NCBI RefSeq assembly: GCF_002087295.1
Contig: NZ_MWVI01000019.1
Span: 1-64,000 of the forward strand
Direction of reading: 5' to 3'
Source: Vreelandella lionensis
GTDB taxonomy: Bacteria; Pseudomonadota; Gammaproteobacteria; Pseudomonadales; Halomonadaceae
DNA length: 64,000 nucleotides
Positions 61,624 through 64,000 of this stretch are shown piece after piece. The position numbers and the translations under genes were made by a program. Each line of letters starts with the position of its first letter. The stretch's first letter is position 1. The notes beneath the pieces are model-generated. The model did not search any database, had not been told where the DNA came from, and saw only the letters and a list, made by a program, of their open reading frames with translations.

Positions 61624-63443
61624 GCAAACTGCTCGGCCGCGATGTGAACCTGATTACGAACGGCACTCTTAGCCTTGTAGAGGGCATCATCAGCTAGGCT
61701 AAGCAGTAATTGAGTATCGTCGCCGTGATTAGGGTAGGCGGCGATACCCATCGAGCTTGTGACGTTAAGCTGCTGGTCATCAGCTACCTCAATACGCAAT
61801 TGCTCAATGCTACTACGCAAATGCTCAGCTCTGAGTAAGGCGATGTCGAGTGTGGCGCCAGGCAAAATCAGCGTGAACTCTTCACCTCCATACCGACATA
61901 TTAAGTCCTCACCTCGCAGCGCACGCTTTAATAGCTCGCTGACTGCCACCAGCACTTCGTCACCCGCCGAGTGGCCATGTTTGTCGTTGATACATTTAAA
62001 GTGATCAAGATCGAGAATAATAACCGCTAACGGCGTCTGCTCGCGTTTTGCACGGCCCAGCTCGCGCTGGATACTTTCTTCAAGGTAGCGGCGGTTATAG
62101 AGACCGGTTAGCGGGTCGCGTACTGATTGCTGCTGCAACCGCTCGCGCAATTGAATATTCGCCAAACTTAACGATACTTGCTCGGCCACCGCTTGGGCGA
62201 GCTGTTTGCGGTTTTCCCACTCCTTTTGGCGGCCCTCCCTGAGGCCAACATGTAGTACCCCTAACATGCTGCCATGGGCCGAAAGCGGCGTGCAGTAATG
62301 GCACCCCCCTACGTTATCAATGTGGGCACAAATAATTTCGTGATTTATCTGGCCGCTTATCTCATAAGGTTTGCCGCGCCGCAGCGCCCAGCAATCCCCT
62401 TCAGCCAAACGCTTACCTTCTATGGTGTCAGGCTGACCCCAACTCACCACTAACGGATAGTGTTCGCCTTTTTCTTCGTTTAAAAATAATGCACCTGACA
62501 TGGTAATAAATAGGCTGGGTAGAATCGACTCTAATACCAGAATCGCCTCATCGCGACGGTGGCAGGATTGCAGCATCTCTACCAGATGATTCATAGCCAG
62601 CATCTCTTTTGTGCGGCTCGCCACCATATCATCGACTCGCTGGGCAAGAGAGTGGCGAGCCTTCTGCTCTTCACTAACCATCCTCTCCAACCGGTCGGCC
62701 ATTTGATTAAACGCCCGGTCCATTTCTGCTAACTCGTCTTGGCCAATTTCAGGGGCTCGCCTACGCCAATCACCCCCGGCCATACGTTTAGCTGCCTGAG
62801 TAATGCCATTGACGGATAGCGAGGTGCGGTTAGCTAACAGCAACCACATCACCAACGCGGCCAGCACGGCGCTACCAAAACCTACAATGGCAATCAAATT
62901 TGCTCGATGACCAATTATCACGCTTTCCTGCTGTTTGCTCTGGAGCTGCAAATTGGCCGCTTCGGTCAACTCATTCATTAACAAACGGAAACTGTCTACC
63001 AGCTGTTTGCCACGCTCTAAATTCTCGACATCAGGCGTGCTGATGCCGTTTCGACGGCGTTCAATAGAGATCGTGGCTGCCTCGCGCTGCCAGCGCTCAA
63101 ACAAATTTCCCTGCATTGTTGAGGCGCGAAAGCTGCTCTGGCTGGTCTTCAACCATTTGTACCAAACGGTCAAACATTAAGCTGAAAGAGGCGCTAGCCT
63201 GTTCATACGGTAAGAGAAACTCCTCCCTACCGGTTAATGCATAACCACGCTGACCTGTTTCTGCATCTACAAAGCGCAATTTTAAGCTGTTAGCAGAGGC
63301 AATAATGGCTTGTTGCTGCAGCATTTGCGAAGAGGCACTGAGACTACTCTGTAGCGCCAGATAGAGTGCCACGCCGCCGGCTAGGGTCATAAGAGAGGAA
63401 TCGCAGCCCCCACAAACATCTTTACAACAAACGTACGACGCAT
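61620..63443 (-). CDS. Membrane diguanylate cyclase with CHASE3-like, HAMP, GAF and GGDEF domains (two frameshifts)
   Basis: Predicted to make cyclic di-GMP. About 607 residues repaired. First helix near residue 10-30, a periplasmic four-helix sensor with FVDAETGQRGYALTGREEFL (CHASE3-like), second helix (about 190-210), HAMP, a GAF-like domain with Cys residues (EIICAHIDNVGGCHYC), then GGDEF with active-site GGEEF and RGED five residues before it, a likely product-inhibition site. Errors: a missing base near 63390 in IPLLMTL and an extra base near 63123 in SRLNMQGNL. ATG 63441-63443 (MRRTFVVKMFVG) gives the expected membrane anchor. Confidence 0.87.
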
Positions 63444-63561
63444 ACGCGTTAATCCTTAGCGAAGCAGAGCAAGTCAACCGCCATCAATTTTGCTGAGACT
63501 AACACGCTTGTATGTAACAGTATGAGGCACTTCCTTCTTAGTTGATAAATAGCTATGCCGA

Positions 63562-64000
63562 TCATTCCTGGCGTATACCCTCAGGCAACTCAATGCCTGT
63601 TTCGTCGTAGTAACGCAGAGCTCCAGGGTGAAGGGGTGTGCTCAAATGGGCTAAATCATCTGGTGATACGCCCTCCCACCAAGCGGACTGCTCAGCAAGG
63701 TTAGCCTTCTGCTCCCAGAAACCTTTAGTCAGCAGATAGGCGGTCTCGTCATCCATTTTTTCAGTGGCATAGGCCATCACTGGAAGTGACGTGGTGGTGA
63801 CGCTATCAGCAATGCCGGGGTAGGTGCCCCCCGGAATGATCTGGCGTACTGCGCCGGTAAGAGCAATTTGCTCATCCGTAAAGCTCACCAAGGTAATCGG
63901 CACTAAGGAGGCGGTTTCCATTACATTGGGCGTAGGGAAAGAGCTAGCGGTCACATAGGCGTCAATTTGACCATTGCGTAGTGCTTCAGCCCCGTTGGTG
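63562..64000 (-). CDS. TAXI-family TRAP transporter solute-binding protein, C-terminal part
   Basis: Cut by the right edge of the window; about 145 C-terminal residues are visible (from TNGAEALRNGQIDAYVTASS). The segments GGTYPGIADSVTTTSLPVM, AYLLTKGFWEQKANLAEQ and HPGALRYYDETG match the TAXI (TRAP-associated extracytoplasmic) family, periplasmic binding proteins for glutamate or dicarboxylate uptake. The N-terminal signal peptide and the membrane subunits would lie outside. An internal GTG at 63954 is not the start. Confidence 0.85.
   Translation of the reverse strand, partial: TNGAEALRNGQIDAYVTASSFPTPNVMETASLVPITLVSFTDEQIALTGAVRQIIPGGTYPGIADSVTTTSLPVMAYATEKMDDETAYLLTKGFWEQKANLAEQSAWWEGVSPDDLAHLSTPLHPGALRYYDETGIELPEGIRQE

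Noticed and set aside
59387..61700. Genomic island integrated at the 3-prime end of ssrA
   Set aside because: tmRNA genes are common integration sites, but no integrase and no repeated copy of the ssrA end was seen to the window edge.

Overview
The window looks like a chromosomal segment of a gammaproteobacterium close to Halomonas. The evidence is the GC-rich coding sequence, the protein families, and a gene order shared with Halomonadaceae and Pseudomonas: dksA-gluQ-cbrA-cbrB-pcnB-folK-panBCD on the left, and the super-operon dnaK-dnaJ-dapB-carAB-greA / rlmE-ftsH-folP-glmM-tpiA-secG-tRNALeu-tRNAfMet-rimP-nusA-infB-rbfA-truB-rpsO-pnp in the middle. It is mostly housekeeping DNA with few accessory genes.

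Layout. 1-6.4 kb: tyrS and anmK (divergent), pilT-pilU, yggS-proC. 6.5-11.4 kb: yggT, metX-metW, a DUF4426 protein, then sfsA and an aminotransferase on the minus strand. 11.5-22.6 kb: dksA, gluQ, a 58-residue membrane protein, cbrA, cbrB, an intergenic CrcZ-like regulatory RNA, pcnB, folK, panB, panC, panD. 22.7-25.2 kb: a thiolase and a convergent MFS transporter. 25.2-46.5 kb: the minus-strand translation, RNA-decay, envelope and carbamoyl-phosphate block; yhbY is the only plus-strand gene in it. 46.5-52.2 kb: carA leader, a purine permease, dapB, DUF2218, an HNH nuclease, dnaJ. 52.2-57 kb: dnaK, grpE (both behind sigma-32-like promoters) and recN. 57-64 kb: fur/bamE, rnfH-ratA, smpB-ssrA, a SRAP protein, a Ca2+/Na+ antiporter, a diguanylate cyclase and a TAXI-TRAP binding protein cut by the window end.

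The most interesting element is the gap at 17480-18373. Behind cbrB it holds a possible sigma-54 promoter, upstream TGTTAC/GTAACA elements, at least six A-rich AANAANAA motifs and a terminator hairpin. This is the architecture of Pseudomonas CrcZ, the RNA that sequesters Hfq/Crc to relieve carbon catabolite repression. With cbrA, cbrB and the small upstream membrane protein, the whole CbrAB-CrcZ module appears to be here. Secondary points are a candidate attenuator with leader peptide before carA, two perfect palindromes before the purine permease, and an orphan HNH nuclease resembling phosphorothioate-DNA restriction enzymes.

Quality caveat: I count about 36 single-base indels (about 26 insertions, 10 deletions) and one in-frame stop, spread over genes that are mostly essential (tyrS, infB, rpsO, rimP, ftsH, dnaK, folP, carA, dapB). 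The initiator tRNA also carries an extra base. Removing one base, or adding one, restores family-standard length each time, so I read these as sequence errors and annotate the genes as whole CDSs.
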